A stretch of 64,000 nt of DNA from Hyphomicrobium sp. CS1GBMeth3. Its GTDB lineage: Bacteria > Pseudomonadota > Alphaproteobacteria > Rhizobiales > Hyphomicrobiaceae. The stretch covers positions 1,268,501 to 1,332,500 of the forward strand of contig NZ_FPHO01000003.1 of NCBI RefSeq assembly GCF_900117455.1, written 5' to 3'. Within the stretch, counting starts at the first letter, position 1, and each line of letters starts with the position of its first letter. The position numbers were made by a program, and so were the translations under genes. This document shows positions 49,917 to 59,860 of this stretch, piece by piece. Under the pieces are notes generated by a model. It did no database searches. It was not told the DNA's origin and was given only the letters and a program-made list of their open reading frames with translations.

Positions 49917-50882
49917 TTACGGCGCAGCCGCGGCCGGCGCCGTCCGCACACCGAGACCGAAGATCCCTTGATGGCTGACGTATGACGTCGTCAATCTCCC
50001 GCCCGGCGGCTCTGTTCCGGACAACCAGTCGCGGAACTGATTCCAAAGATCGATCGGCAGCAAGGTGCCTTCCCGCTCGGAGAGCGGCATCTCGTAGGGT
50101 GCGTACGTGAATTTATACTCGAGGAAGTATGACATGCGCGCCGTGCGCAGTTCGATGCCGAACAGGGCCTGCCCGACGAACCCGGCAACCTGATACTCGT
50201 ACGTGCGGCTGTCCGCCTTCGTGAGCCGCACCTCCGAGTGCGGCAGCGAAACGCCGGCCCCGAGCCCGACGTAGGGCTGCAACCGCACGCTGAAACGCGG
50301 CAGGCGGAACAGCCCGTTCAGCGTCAGCATGTTGTGACCGTGGCTGGCCTCGAGCTTGCTGAAGATGTCGCGCAACACCGCGCGCTCAGGCGCCGGCGCG
50401 CCATCCAGCGTGCCGTTGAACGTGACGTCCTCGTTGAGGCGCGCGAGCGCCTTCGAATGCGTGAAGTCGAGCATGGTGCCGAGAGGGCCGTTGCCGAAGC
50501 CGACGATGCGCGCGCCGTAGTAGATCGGGTTCACGAAAGGCTTGCCGTCCCATGCCACGTCGTGCGCCGTGAAATCGTGTACGCCCGGCTTAATGACAGT
50601 GACGTCGCTCGGATACGTGTAGGGCACGCCGCTATAGCCCGCGAACATCAGCTCGCGTCCCGGCGACGCAAGCGCCGGCCGTGCCGAACCCTGTGCCTGT
50701 GCAGCGGCGCCATCCGTTGGCGAGCCTTCGGTTGTCTGCTCGGTGACAATCGGTATCGCGAAAGCAACCATGGCCGCCATGGCGAGCAGCGCGGAGAACG
50801 TCTCCAACGCTGTGCCCCGCACCCGTGACGGCGTCCCGCGTGAAAGCTCGGACGTCCAGACGCTGCCCGCGAATGCTCGCAT
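49917..50882 (-). CDS. Outer-membrane beta-barrel protein (lipid A oxidase-like)
   Basis: A 321-residue exported protein. Signal anchor LLAMAAMVAFAIPIVTEQ follows an Arg-rich N-terminus; start 50882 has GGGGAACC upstream. The C-terminal half shows repeated strand patterns with aromatic residues (RLQPYVGLGAGVSLPHSEV, ALFGIELRTARMSYFLEYKFTYAPY) of an 8-strand barrel. Central FTHSKALARLNEDVTF and LEASHGHNMLTLNGLFRLP resemble LpxQ-type lipid A oxidase family proteins, an identification I hold loosely. It is at the end of the leftward A2M-pbpC-esterase run. Confidence 0.7.
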   Translation of the reverse strand: MRAFAGSVWTSELSRGTPSRVRGTALETFSALLAMAAMVAFAIPIVTEQTTEGSPTDGAAAQAQGSARPALASPGRELMFAGYSGVPYTYPSDVTVIKPGVHDFTAHDVAWDGKPFVNPIYYGARIVGFGNGPLGTMLDFTHSKALARLNEDVTFNGTLDGAPAPERAVLRDIFSKLEASHGHNMLTLNGLFRLPRFSVRLQPYVGLGAGVSLPHSEVRLTKADSRTYEYQVAGFVGQALFGIELRTARMSYFLEYKFTYAPYEMPLSEREGTLLPIDLWNQFRDWLSGTEPPGGRLTTSYVSHQGIFGLGVRTAPAAAAP

Positions 50883-50990
50883 GTTTGGTTCCCCGTCTCC
50901 CCCGGCTCGGTTTCCCGCCCGCCTTTTCCCGCGTTGTCGGCTTGACGTAGCGGATCGCGACCTACACCTCAACCACGTCCGTCTGACGCA

Positions 50991-52064
50991 TCACAGACGC
51001 GGCTTCGCAAGCCGCTCCAGCATAGCGTAGACGATCTGGATCTGCGGCGCGTCGCGCGTGAGGTAGTCCTGCCCTGTATACCCCCACCAATCCCAGCATC
51101 CTTGCGGATTGACGGGCGACGATGCCGCCTCGGGATAGAGAATGATCAGGGCGTTGGAATCGGCCCAGTTGGCATAGCCGGACTCGCGAATGAAGGCGTT
51201 TCCGGCAGCGGTACGGTTCTGCGTGCAGCCGTGATAGGCGATGTGGATTCGACACCTTGTATCTTTTGCGCAGGCCGGCGGCACGTAGACGACGCCACGC
51301 TTTTCCATGCCGTGGTTGTCGTGGCCGAAAAGAAACGGCTGCTGATCGAACTCGATAAAAGAACCAGCCGGCGCAGCCGTGCGCGGCGCGAGCTGCCCAT
51401 AGATACGCCTCAACACCTCGCCCGCTTGATCGTAATCACAATCGACGACGAACGGCTTGGCGGTAGCGTCGCACGCCAGACCTTGGCTGTCGGTCACGAA
51501 CGCGTGCCCGGCCGGCAGATCCGTGACATAGGTCAAGTTCTGATCCGGCACTCCGACCCGCTTGTAGTATTCGTAGGCAGCCTCGACGATAGCGGGCACC
51601 ACCGTGCGATCATTGGAGCCGGAGAAAAGATAAACCCGATCGCTGCGCAGGCTGTCCAAAGGATCGATTCGTCCTGCTTCCGCGAGCTTGCGCGTTTTCT
51701 CGGCAAGGAGATCCACGTCCGGCACGCCCCAGAGGGCGAGCGCATTCAGCATGCAGCCGTTGATCGCCTTCGAGAGATTGAGGAACGCCACGCCAGGCCC
51801 CGACATCATGTCGGCGAACGCGCTTTCGGCGCACCCATACGGCCCGCCAGCAATGATCGCGGCACCGGCGACGATCTTGGAATGCGCGATCTGGAACTGC
51901 CCGGCCATATAGGCGCCTGATGAAATGCCGGAGACCGAGGTCTGCGACATGTCGGCGGCAAGCTGCGGAAGCTCGGCAGCAGCCTCCTCTGCCGTTGCAG
52001 GAGAGAAAGCCGGAAGGGCGATGATGATCGAAAGGGAAAGAGCCGCCAGCGCCGCACGCATCAA
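50991..52064 (-). CDS. Extracellular PHB depolymerase-family esterase
   Basis: Secreted alpha/beta hydrolase of about 357 residues. Signal peptide ALSLSIIIALPAFSPATA, then the nucleophile in SVSGISSGAYMAG (lipase-like box G-x-S-x-G, Ser about 48), VYVPPACAKDTRCRIHIAYHGC, and DNHGMEKRGVV. No substrate-binding domain is seen. Homologues degrade poly-3-hydroxybutyrate outside or in the periplasm; substrate preference cannot be read. Alternative ATG one codon in is possible. It follows pbpC by 90 bp. Confidence 0.88.
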   Translation of the reverse strand: MMRAALAALSLSIIIALPAFSPATAEEAAAELPQLAADMSQTSVSGISSGAYMAGQFQIAHSKIVAGAAIIAGGPYGCAESAFADMMSGPGVAFLNLSKAINGCMLNALALWGVPDVDLLAEKTRKLAEAGRIDPLDSLRSDRVYLFSGSNDRTVVPAIVEAAYEYYKRVGVPDQNLTYVTDLPAGHAFVTDSQGLACDATAKPFVVDCDYDQAGEVLRRIYGQLAPRTAAPAGSFIEFDQQPFLFGHDNHGMEKRGVVYVPPACAKDTRCRIHIAYHGCTQNRTAAGNAFIRESGYANWADSNALIILYPEAASSPVNPQGCWDWWGYTGQDYLTRDAPQIQIVYAMLERLAKPRL

Positions 52065-52154
52065 GTGTCACCATTCATCGCCAAGCAGCCGCCGACGTCG
52101 CGAGTTTAGCGTCTTTGATCCCGCCTTGCCAATGGCGGCAACGTGTCTACTGGC

Positions 52155-54341
52155 TTACCGCAGGCGAACGGTGACGCGATCGACACGCCCCTTTGCATCG
52201 ATGACGGTGAGCTTGGCGAAACCGCGCCCGTCCGGCTGCCATTCCACCTCGCGACGGAGCGGATCGGACGTCATCGGGCTGCCATCGATCAACCAGGTCA
52301 GCGGCAGCAATCCGCCCTCGGCCTTGATGATCAACGGCTCGTCTTCCCGCTCTGCCACGTCGAGCTCCGCGCGATCCGGCGGGAATGCGATCAGCACCGG
52401 AGGCTCGAGGAACGGCCCTTGTGCAATCCCCTCGTCGCCGGTTTCGCGAAACCGCTTCAGCGGCGGCGGCAGTGAGGCAACGCTGGCCTTGATCACACCC
52501 GAGGGCGCGGACGGAAACGGCGTCGGCCGCTCCGCGACACGCTTCATGGCATCGAAAAGGATCGGCGCCGCGTTGAGACGGCCCATCAGGCCCGGCGTCG
52601 AGGCCGCATCAGGCCGGCCAACCCAGACGGCGACCACATAGCGCCCGTCATAGCCGACCGCCCACGCGTCGCGGTATCCGTACGAGGTTCCCGTCTTGTA
52701 GGCGATCCGGCCGCCGCGCGCGTTCGGCGGGGGCGGCGCGTCTTTGAGAATGTCAGTCACGTACCAGGCGGACACCGGCGACAGCAGGCGGCGGCGCGCC
52801 GTCGTATCCGCCTTCACACCCGCATTCTCCTTGTGCCACGTGAGCGGGATCGGCACGCCCCCGCGCGCGAGCCCCGTATAGAGCGTCGCAAGATCCTTGA
52901 GCGTCATGCCGACACCGCCAAGCGCGATCGCGAGCGACGGCTTGGCGTTGGCCGGCAACTGCGGCGCAATGCCGGCGCGCCGCAGGCGGCCCATCAAACG
53001 ACCAGGCCCCACCGCCGCTAGCACTTTGACCGCCGGCACGTTCAGCGAATTACCGAGCGCCTCGCGGATCGAAACGGTGCCATAGAACGCTTCGTCGAAG
53101 TTCTCCGGTGTGTAGGTGCCGAAGCGCGTGCGCCGATCCTCGATCAGCGTCTCGGGATGCGCCACGCCCTGCTCGAATGCGAGGCCATAGATGAACGGCT
53201 TGAGCGTCGAGCCGGGCGATCGGATGGCATCCGTCATGTCGATGGCACCTTGCCGGTCACCGTCGAGGTAGCCTGCGGAGCCGACGTGCGCCAGCACCTC
53301 ACCCGTCGCATGCTCGACCACCAGCACGGCCGCCGAAAGCTTCGGCCCCATGAGCTTCGTCTGCTCGGCGGCAAGCTTTTCGAGCGCGGCCTGGATGTCG
53401 CGATCGAGCGTCAGCCTGTGCACGCTGCGCGCGGGATGCGTTGCGACTTCGGATTCGGATAGATGCGGAGAGAGCCTTAAGACCTGCAGCCGCTGGTTCG
53501 GCACCCGCTCGCCTTTCGCGCGCTCCGCCTCCGCCTTAGGAAGCACGCCCGCTTCGACGGCGCGATCGAGTACGCGATCACGCGCCTTGCGCGCCGCCTC
53601 GCTATACCGATCCGGCCTGCGCCGCTCAGGCGACTGCGGCAATGCCACCAGAAGCGCCGCCTCGCCCGCCGACAGATGACGCGGCTCCTTGCCGAAATAG
53701 GCGAGCGACGCCGCACGCACCCCCTCGATGTTACCGCCAAACGGCGCCATGCGGAGGTAAATGCGCAGGATCTCGTCCTTCTCGAGCTGCTCCTCGAGTT
53801 GCAGCGCACGCGCCATCTGACGCAGCTTTCCGCCGCCTGTGCGCTCATGCTTGCCGTCGAGCAGCCGCGCCACCTGCATGGTCAGCGTCGACCCACCCGA
53901 GAGAATCCGACCGTGGCGCGCGAGCAGAAAGCCCGCGCGCGCAACCGCATAGAGATCGACGCCGCCGTGCTCGTAGAAACGCCTGTCCTCGTACGCCATG
54001 AGCATGGCGAGATAGCGCGGATCGACCTCGCCCACCTCGACTGGCATCCGCCAGCGACCATCCTTGGTCGTGAAGGCACGCAGCAGGCGATTGTTGCGGT
54101 CGAGCACTGTGACCGACATCGCCTCCGCCGCCTCGAACGGCACCGGTCCGATGCTGCGTTTGATGACCTCGAGAGTGACGCCGGAGGCGGCGACCACGAA
54201 GGTCACCGCCGCAAGCGTGTAAGCGGCGAGCCGCAGGGGGCGCGGGAGTGAATGTCTCCATCGCGATGCGCGATCCGGTGGGGGGGAGACCGCCTCCTCT
54301 GCGGCACGCCGTTTGCTGAGGAACGAAAAGGGATGTGACAT
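52155..54341 (-). CDS. pbpC: Penicillin-binding protein 1C
   Basis: Bifunctional peptidoglycan synthase of 728 residues. N-terminal TM at about 33-58. The GT51 glycosyltransferase domain shows AYEDRRFYEHGGVDL and GGSTLTMQVARLL. The transpeptidase domain has the SxxK in SPGSTLKPF, SxN in GNSLNVP, and KTGTSYGYRDAW. The C-terminal BiPBP-type module follows. It lies 8 bp after the alpha-2-macroglobulin gene, the classical pbpC-A2M pair. Confidence 0.96.
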   Translation of the reverse strand: MSHPFSFLSKRRAAEEAVSPPPDRASRWRHSLPRPLRLAAYTLAAVTFVVAASGVTLEVIKRSIGPVPFEAAEAMSVTVLDRNNRLLRAFTTKDGRWRMPVEVGEVDPRYLAMLMAYEDRRFYEHGGVDLYAVARAGFLLARHGRILSGGSTLTMQVARLLDGKHERTGGGKLRQMARALQLEEQLEKDEILRIYLRMAPFGGNIEGVRAASLAYFGKEPRHLSAGEAALLVALPQSPERRRPDRYSEAARKARDRVLDRAVEAGVLPKAEAERAKGERVPNQRLQVLRLSPHLSESEVATHPARSVHRLTLDRDIQAALEKLAAEQTKLMGPKLSAAVLVVEHATGEVLAHVGSAGYLDGDRQGAIDMTDAIRSPGSTLKPFIYGLAFEQGVAHPETLIEDRRTRFGTYTPENFDEAFYGTVSIREALGNSLNVPAVKVLAAVGPGRLMGRLRRAGIAPQLPANAKPSLAIALGGVGMTLKDLATLYTGLARGGVPIPLTWHKENAGVKADTTARRRLLSPVSAWYVTDILKDAPPPPNARGGRIAYKTGTSYGYRDAWAVGYDGRYVVAVWVGRPDAASTPGLMGRLNAAPILFDAMKRVAERPTPFPSAPSGVIKASVASLPPPLKRFRETGDEGIAQGPFLEPPVLIAFPPDRAELDVAEREDEPLIIKAEGGLLPLTWLIDGSPMTSDPLRREVEWQPDGRGFAKLTVIDAKGRVDRVTVRLR

Positions 54342-54349
54342 ATCCGTTC

Positions 54350-57300
54350 CTAATTCGTGGGCGTTACGACAAGCGTGCCCGCGCCGGAGCGTGCGTGACG
54401 CTCAGGCCGGTACATGTCCTCGACCGTTGCGGCCGGATGGACGAAGGTGCCCGGAGTCACCGCGCGCACGACATACGCAACGGTCGCAGAAGCCGCCGCG
54501 GTGGCGTTCCCGACATCAGCGGCGTTTCCGTCTTCCGTCGCAGCCTCGTCATTGCCACCCTCGTCGCCGCCGAGCGTGTGCGAGCGAGCCCGGCCCCAGA
54601 GATTGAACGCGGCAACGAAGCGGTCATCACGGAACTCCGTATGCTCGGGGCGCAGCGTCGTCCGCAGCCAGTCGAGGCTCTTGATGTCGCCCGAGTCCAC
54701 GAGACGCGGGTTCTCGATCTCAAGCCCTGCCGGCAGCCGGTCGACGAGCAGCACGCGGCCGGCCGCTTCGTCGCTCTCGATCGTAAGCACGGCAACCAGA
54801 CGTTCGTTCTGCGCGAGCTCGCTCTTGCCGCCTTCGGCACTTGCGAGATCGATCTCCTTGCCGTCGAGCGTATAGTAGGCGCGCTTGACGGTGAAGCCTT
54901 TCGACACCGACGGCTCCGGCGTCAGCGAAGCGCCGATCACCGTCACGACAGCGTCCGTCTCCGTCTCGCCGTCGTTGGCAATCGTAACACCCGTTTCGAG
55001 CTGCTCGGCCGACAGCGCGCGGGTTAGCGACCCGTCAACCGGCGCGCCGTCGACGATAAGACGCGTCGCCTTCGTCTGCTCACCGAGCGCGTGCGCGGCC
55101 AGCAACATCCACGCCTGCTCCTGCGTAGAGGTGTAGGAGCGCGCAAGGTAGGCCTTCGCCACCACCTCGACGAGGCGCGGCGTCTCGTTGCGTACGATGC
55201 CGGTTTCCGAGGCCAGCGTGACCAGCGCAGCTCCGTCGCGGATGTCCGAGCCATAGTCCGAACGCGCAAGCTTGAGCTTGTCTTGATCGCCGAACGCATC
55301 GAGCGCGGCCCGGAACGCCGACTCGGCCCGCTCCTTATCGCCGACCATCGCCAGCGCCGCACCGAGCTGCGCCTTGGCGAGCGGCGTCGAGAAGCGGTCG
55401 AGGCGCGTGTCGGCGTAATAGCGCAGCTCTCCGATCGGCGCGCGGCCGTTGCGGGCGAGCACGTAGAGCGCGTAAGCCCGATCCTCGCCGCCTTCCTTGA
55501 AGTCCTCGCCGTTGAGGGCGAAGTTCTGCAACCGGTCGAGCGCCTGCGTGAACGGGATCTGGCGCACGTCGTAGCCGGACTCGCGAGCACGCGACAGGAA
55601 GTCCGTGACATAGCTCGTGAGCCAGAGATCGCCGCTGCCGGGACCCCAGCTCCCGAACGCACCGGACGCATCCTGCATCTCGAGCACGCGGGCAACGGCG
55701 CCCTGCACCCGCTCCTTAAGCTCCTTGTCCGCGCCGATGCCGATGCGCGCAGCCACGGCGTTAGCGTAGAGCAGCGGCAGCGCCCGCGACACCGTCTGCT
55801 CCGCGCAACCGTACGGATAGCGATCGAGGGCAGTGAGCAAACCCGGCATATCGAGCCGCGCCGCCGGACCAACCGAGAGGTTGACGCGCGTGCGGTTACC
55901 GATCAGCCCGGCGAGCAGATCCTTCGACAGCGTGAGCTTGCCGCCGTGCGGTGCCAGCTTGGCAACCGTCGTTCGCTTGATGTCGCCGGCCGGCGGCTTC
56001 ACGTCGAACGTCAGCCGGCGCGAGAAGAAGAGACCATCCGGCCCGGTGACAGACACGTCATAAGTGAACGTGCCGACGTCGCTGGGTTTGAGATTGACCC
56101 GCTCCGACTTGCGCTCGCCAGCCTTGAGGTCGACGGCCTTCTCTGGGAGTGGCGCGCTGCCGCCAATAACGTCGATGAGCTTGGCTGTGTACGAGCCGGC
56201 CGGACCGTCGACATTGTGCAGCGAAAGATCGACGCGAGCTTCGTCGCCGAGCGTCAGGAAGCGCGGCGCCGAAGCCGTGAGCGCGACCGCATCGCGCACG
56301 ATGACGTCACGCGTCCCGTGCCCGACCTTGGTCTTGCTCCAAGCAACTGCCATCACGCGCACCGTGCCGTTGAAGCTCGGCAGCGTGAAGCTGACATTGG
56401 CCGTGCCATCCGCACCGACCGTCACGATGCCGGAGTAGTACGAGACGGTTTCCTCGACGGGCGGATTGCCTTGCATTCCGGCCCCGTCCATGCCGTCACC
56501 GCCAGAGCGCAACTTGCCGCGCTCAGCCCTCATGCCGTCGATCAAGCGGCCGTAGAAATCACGCAGATCGAGCGCGAGCTTCTGCTGCGCGTAGAAGTGC
56601 GCTTCCGGTGCCGGAACCTGATAACGTGTGAGGTTCAGGATGCCGACATCGACAGCCGCGATGGTGACGCGCGCCTCCTCGCCGGGCTCGAGACCTTCGA
56701 CCTTCACCGGGATTGCAAGCTCGGACGCACCCTTGACCTTCTCTTCCGTCGCGAGCGCAACCTTGAGCGTGCGCTTCGCCTGATCGACGCCGATCCACCG
56801 CACACCGATGGCGCGGCTCGGCATGCGCTTCGCCGCCTCGTCCATCGGACGATAGAGCAGCGCCGTGGCATAGGCGCCGGCGCCCCAGTCGTCACCGACC
56901 TTGATCTCGACGTCGCCGCCGCCCTTCGGCAGCTCGATCTCCTGCGAAGTGAGGAGTCCGCGGCCGAGCACGGTCACGAGCGCCTTGCCGCCCTGCTTCG
57001 CGGCGATACGCAGCTTCGCCGTCTCGCCGGGCTGGTAGGTCGCCTTGTCAAGCGCAACGTCGAGCATCTCGGGGCTGTCGGCCGTCTCATCCGCCGTATA
57101 CCAGCCGGCGTTGAAGACGACGCTCGACAGCGTGCCCCCCGTTTCCGCCGAACTGACCTCGAGCCGATAGCGGCCGTAATCGACATTGGCCGAGACCGAA
57201 GCCGGACCACCGACCGTGGCGTCCACCGCGCCGTTGGCAACCTTGCGTGTGATCGTCTGGCTCTCATAGGTCCAGGCGCCGTCGCGGCGATACCACTGCC

Positions 57301-59665
57301 ACGACGTGTCGAGCCGCACGAGATTCCAGTCGAGACGCGCAGCAGACGGCTTGCCGTCTGCGTCTAGCAGCACGACATCGAACCGCGCCTGCTCGCCCTC
57401 GCCGAGCGCCGACGTGTTGAAGAGCGGCTTGATACCGATGCGCGGCGCATCGAGGCTGACCGGCAGTACGAGCGACCGCTCGATGCTGCGCCCGCCTGCT
57501 TCACGCAGACGCACGATAACGTTCGCTTCCAGCGGCTTCGCCGTCTTCGTCACCGCTGGCAGCGTCACAGCAAGCGCGGCTTTGCCCGCGTCGTCGGTCT
57601 GCGGCAGGTTTTCGAGTGGCTGGCGCACGGGGCTGACCGTCTCGTCCGCTTCACCGAAGCGATAGCCCTCATAACCTTCGAGATCCTTGGTCGAAGGCCG
57701 CACGACGATGTCGCCTTCAAGCGCCATGTCGGCTGCCGGCGGCCCGTACAGGAAGCGCCCCGCGACATCGATCGTCTTCGTCTCGTCAGGCGCCAGGCGA
57801 CCGGCGCCATCGGTCAGCGTGAGATCGAGCCGCTCAGGCACGAAATCTTCAACGAGGAACGACACCTGCGTGATAGCGTCTGCCTTCGGATCGGCATGCA
57901 GCCGCGCGCGCCACGTTCCGGTCATCACACCGCCGCCGAGTGGCAGGCGCAGCGTGCGTCCGCCGATCTCACTGTCGGTCAGCGTATAGCGTCCATGCTC
58001 GACGCCGTCGGGACGCGTGACGATCAGCGTGACCGGAAGCGTCGCGGCCGCGCCCGTCGCATCGCGCACGAGCGCCGTGACATTGACTTCTTCGCCGGGG
58101 CGGTAGACGCCACGCTCGGTGAAGACGAAGCCGTCGAGCGGCCCCGGCGCATCGCGGCCTTTGACGCCTCGGTCCGAGAGATCGAACGCGTTGGTCGTGA
58201 GATCGAGGAAGGCGTATTCACCTGCGCCGTTCTCGGCGACAAGGATTGCAGGCGCATTGCCGCCTTCACCCTTCGACTGACCCGGCTCGAAGCGCACATA
58301 GCCGTTCTTGTCCGACTTGCCGGTCGCAAGAATCTCGTTGTTGCGCGCGACGAGACGCACATTGGCATCCGCGATCGGCTCCGCGCCGGCAAGCGAGCGT
58401 ACGAACGCGTGCACGCCGTCCTCACCGGAAAAGGCCGTCAGCCCGAGATCGGAGACGATGAACCACTGGGTGGCCTGCTCGCGCCACGTATCGGCGTTCG
58501 CTTGATCGGCCGGACGCGCGATCATCGCATAGGCGCCGGGCTTCAATTCGCCGATCGATTCGCTGACCGGAAACGCAACCGTCACCTCGGCATTGAGCTT
58601 GCTCGCAACGTCGAGCGTACCCGTGTAAACGAGGCTGCCCGAGCGGCTCTTCAGCTCCTCGAGCTGATGGCCGTAAAGCTGGCGGTCGAGATCACCGTTG
58701 CCGAGTGCATTCGCGAGGCTACGGTCACCGATGCGGTAGACCTCGATCTCGACGCTGTTCGTGTTGACGGCAACGAGCGGAATGCCGTTCTGCCCGCGCG
58801 TCGGCAGCACGTAGCTCTTGCCGGTGAAATGCACCATCGGCTTGCGGTCAGGAACGTAGACGGCGAGCGTCACCGCCTTCGCAAGCGGCTCGTTCACGTC
58901 GGACGGCAAGCCGGCGCGCACATGGATCTCGTAGCGCTGACCGTGCTCAACACCATCGACGCAGAGTTGGCTGCCTTCAGCTGAGACCGACTGCGGATCG
59001 CGGCCGTTGACAGAGACGAACTTCGCGAAATCGACCTGCCCGCGCGAGAGGTTCTCCGAGAACTGCACGCACACGCGCGGCGACGCCGCGTCGCCGTCCG
59101 TCGAATAATCCGTCATGCGGAACCCGCGCTCGGCGCGCAGCTTCTCGTACGCATCGCGCACATTGGCGTCGTCCACGAGCGCCAGGCTTGCCTTGAGCGC
59201 GTCGATCGCAGGCCGCCAGTAGGAGCGCCGCCCCATCGCCTCGCCGAGCACCGCGAGCGCACGCGCCTTGACCATCGTATCCCGCGCCAGCAGATAGCCG
59301 CGGTAGGCCGCGCCCGACGCATTGACCGCAAGATCGTACGACTCTGACTTGTTCGGATTAGGCGTGATGGCGAGTAGCGCCTTGGCGAGGCCGATCCAGT
59401 TCTCCGGGCTCTTGGCGTCGGTCGCGACAGCAATGGCGAAGCTGCGCGAAGCCGCACGCGGATCGGGCCCGAGCTGCTTCTCGGCAGCCTGGCGTACATC
59501 CGCCGCCTTGCGCCCATCCGGCCGCCAGGTGTCGCGGATATAGGTCTCGTAGCGTTCGGCGTCCTTGGCGACGCCCTTGTGCACGAACGGGCGCTCCTGG
59601 GCGCCGGCGATACTGAATCCTGCAAGGAGGAAAAGACCGATAAGCAAAGGTCTGAGGGCGCGCAT
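54350..59665 (-). CDS. Bacterial alpha-2-macroglobulin
   Basis: Very large periplasmic protease trap, 1771 residues. The signal peptide MRALRPLLIGLFLLAGFSIAGA lacks a lipobox cysteine, so it should be soluble or peripherally held rather than a lipoprotein as in E. coli YfhM. The thioester motif is intact in PYGCAEQ (Cys1287), and MG-type domains run before it. The partner pbpC follows at 8 bp, the conserved pairing thought to protect and repair the cell wall. Full length, no frameshift. Confidence 0.95.
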   Translation of the reverse strand: MRALRPLLIGLFLLAGFSIAGAQERPFVHKGVAKDAERYETYIRDTWRPDGRKAADVRQAAEKQLGPDPRAASRSFAIAVATDAKSPENWIGLAKALLAITPNPNKSESYDLAVNASGAAYRGYLLARDTMVKARALAVLGEAMGRRSYWRPAIDALKASLALVDDANVRDAYEKLRAERGFRMTDYSTDGDAASPRVCVQFSENLSRGQVDFAKFVSVNGRDPQSVSAEGSQLCVDGVEHGQRYEIHVRAGLPSDVNEPLAKAVTLAVYVPDRKPMVHFTGKSYVLPTRGQNGIPLVAVNTNSVEIEVYRIGDRSLANALGNGDLDRQLYGHQLEELKSRSGSLVYTGTLDVASKLNAEVTVAFPVSESIGELKPGAYAMIARPADQANADTWREQATQWFIVSDLGLTAFSGEDGVHAFVRSLAGAEPIADANVRLVARNNEILATGKSDKNGYVRFEPGQSKGEGGNAPAILVAENGAGEYAFLDLTTNAFDLSDRGVKGRDAPGPLDGFVFTERGVYRPGEEVNVTALVRDATGAAATLPVTLIVTRPDGVEHGRYTLTDSEIGGRTLRLPLGGGVMTGTWRARLHADPKADAITQVSFLVEDFVPERLDLTLTDGAGRLAPDETKTIDVAGRFLYGPPAADMALEGDIVVRPSTKDLEGYEGYRFGEADETVSPVRQPLENLPQTDDAGKAALAVTLPAVTKTAKPLEANVIVRLREAGGRSIERSLVLPVSLDAPRIGIKPLFNTSALGEGEQARFDVVLLDADGKPSAARLDWNLVRLDTSWQWYRRDGAWTYESQTITRKVANGAVDATVGGPASVSANVDYGRYRLEVSSAETGGTLSSVVFNAGWYTADETADSPEMLDVALDKATYQPGETAKLRIAAKQGGKALVTVLGRGLLTSQEIELPKGGGDVEIKVGDDWGAGAYATALLYRPMDEAAKRMPSRAIGVRWIGVDQAKRTLKVALATEEKVKGASELAIPVKVEGLEPGEEARVTIAAVDVGILNLTRYQVPAPEAHFYAQQKLALDLRDFYGRLIDGMRAERGKLRSGGDGMDGAGMQGNPPVEETVSYYSGIVTVGADGTANVSFTLPSFNGTVRVMAVAWSKTKVGHGTRDVIVRDAVALTASAPRFLTLGDEARVDLSLHNVDGPAGSYTAKLIDVIGGSAPLPEKAVDLKAGERKSERVNLKPSDVGTFTYDVSVTGPDGLFFSRRLTFDVKPPAGDIKRTTVAKLAPHGGKLTLSKDLLAGLIGNRTRVNLSVGPAARLDMPGLLTALDRYPYGCAEQTVSRALPLLYANAVAARIGIGADKELKERVQGAVARVLEMQDASGAFGSWGPGSGDLWLTSYVTDFLSRARESGYDVRQIPFTQALDRLQNFALNGEDFKEGGEDRAYALYVLARNGRAPIGELRYYADTRLDRFSTPLAKAQLGAALAMVGDKERAESAFRAALDAFGDQDKLKLARSDYGSDIRDGAALVTLASETGIVRNETPRLVEVVAKAYLARSYTSTQEQAWMLLAAHALGEQTKATRLIVDGAPVDGSLTRALSAEQLETGVTIANDGETETDAVVTVIGASLTPEPSVSKGFTVKRAYYTLDGKEIDLASAEGGKSELAQNERLVAVLTIESDEAAGRVLLVDRLPAGLEIENPRLVDSGDIKSLDWLRTTLRPEHTEFRDDRFVAAFNLWGRARSHTLGGDEGGNDEAATEDGNAADVGNATAAASATVAYVVRAVTPGTFVHPAATVEDMYRPERHARSGAGTLVVTPTN

Positions 59666-59860
59666 CTGGGATCATCCTGTGATCTGGACAACGGATTGGG
59701 GGGGATGCCAAATCTCGTTGCCGCACAGTACCATCGGGGGTACCGGCAGCATCAGCCCATCAGACCTGAATGATCAAACGTTGGCGGCAATCGCCAATTT
59801 ACCGCCAAGTTCCGCTCGATGCCGGGATTGCCCTCCCGGGACCCTAACTCCGCGCTGGCG

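Noticed and set aside
55091..57367. 758-codon plus-strand reading
   Set aside because: Antisense to the alpha-2-macroglobulin gene; composition is Arg/His/Leu-rich without domains.
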